Below are positions 63,663 to 64,000 of a DNA stretch of 64,000 nucleotides, in pieces; the stretch's first letter is position 1; each line of letters starts with the position of its first letter. A model generated the notes under the pieces. That model had not been told where the DNA came from. It saw nothing but the letters and a program-made list of their open reading frames with translations, and did not search any database. The position numbers and the translations under genes were made by a program. Origin of the DNA: Caenorhabditis remanei (lineage: Eukaryota; Nematoda; Chromadorea; Rhabditida; Rhabditidae); the NCBI RefSeq assembly GCF_010183535.1, contig NC_071329.1:15762879-15826878 (forward strand). Direction: 5' to 3'.

Positions 63663-64000
63663 CTGAAAGAATGAAATGGAATGGATTTTCAAGTTTTTTT
63701 TTGAATTAGAAATCGTGATTGTAACATCGATTTGATGATTTTCGGGGGTTTTCAAATCCAACTGGGGCGCCGTCGGCGCGTTTTTTCAAAAATATGAAAA
63801 TCTTTTCCTAGGGGTATTTTTGGATGAGGAATCCCATTCCGTTATCAGTTTTGACCAGAAACGTTCCACTGACACAATAAACCCAATTTCAGGGGTGGCC
63901 TTATACTTGTGTTAAGCACTGTATAAAATGCTGAAAATAAAATTAAAATCGATGAAAAATAGCCGAAAACCCACTTTTTTTGACAAAAATAACGAATTTT
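63663..64000. other. Intron or 5' flank of Ariadne B
   Basis: No start exon resembling the acidic first exon of gene A is seen. TTTTATTTTCAG in the minus strand near 63930 is an acceptor-like word, but the sequence after it has no supported open frame. A GGGGCGCCGTCGGCGCGTTT unit lies near 63763. Confidence 0.4.

Overview
The window looks like nuclear DNA of a Caenorhabditis-type nematode. It is AT-rich. Genes have short introns ending in TTTCAG, and many start codons sit a few bases after a TTTCAG-like trans-splice acceptor. Families are nematode-typical: an Srz chemoreceptor, a GT92 (DUF23) glycosyltransferase, BATH and F-box/FBA2 proteins, C-type lectins, a LIN-15B-like protein and Ariadne RBR ligases. 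I cannot name the species. Gene models were assembled by hand by requiring reading-frame continuity across splice sites; most exon sums close in frame, but boundaries may be off by a base or two.

Layout: 1.2-4.4 kb, Srz chemoreceptor (-) whose second exon is bracketed by inverted repeat arms. 5-6.5 kb, a LINE tail and an Argonaute-like PAZ remnant. 8.1-8.5 kb, a small S/T-P/K-rich protein (-). 8.6-16 kb, repeat-rich DNA with many MITEs and a tRNA-like pseudogene. 16.1-24.2 kb, a KDM6/JMJD-3-like demethylase (-) whose introns are largely foldback elements. 26.9-29.8 kb, GT92 (+). 30.4-31.7 kb, two related lysine-rich genes (-). 32.5-33.3 kb, TAF11 (+). 33.4-34.6 kb, a tRNA-Pro(UGG) gene split by a 1.06-kb transposon. 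34.9-35.6 kb, an unknown conserved-looking gene (-). 36.4 kb, a small protein ending in a CaaX-like box (+). 36.7-39.4 kb, a secreted double C-type lectin (-). 40.3-41.8 kb, BATH (+). 41.9-44.2 kb, F-box/FBA2 (-). 48.5-52.3 kb, Ariadne ligase A (+). 52.7-57.5 kb, LIN-15B-like gene (-). 59.2-63.7 kb, Ariadne ligase B (-), whose first exon is outside the window.

The most unusual signal is a non-coding element present three times (46.2, 47.2 and 58.9 kb, all +). Two conserved hairpins are separated by a variable spacer. Their loops hold the hammerhead-ribozyme core words (CTGATGA; GAAA; a GTC site) together with all three pairing stems, but in a permuted, mutually crossing order. The outer stem of the first hairpin shows compensatory changes. 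Other points: the tRNA-Pro insertion with a clean 3-bp duplication; a Tyr in place of the catalytic-triad His in Ariadne B; about 160-bp tandem arrays of the same family in introns of two unrelated genes; two MITE types with shared ends but different cores; and a MITE end that supplies the stop codon of the LIN-15B-like gene.

The genes do not form an obvious pathway. Several (TAF11, KDM6, LIN-15B-like) are nuclear regulators and several (BATH, F-box, two Ariadne) are ubiquitin-ligase parts, families that expand fast in Caenorhabditis.
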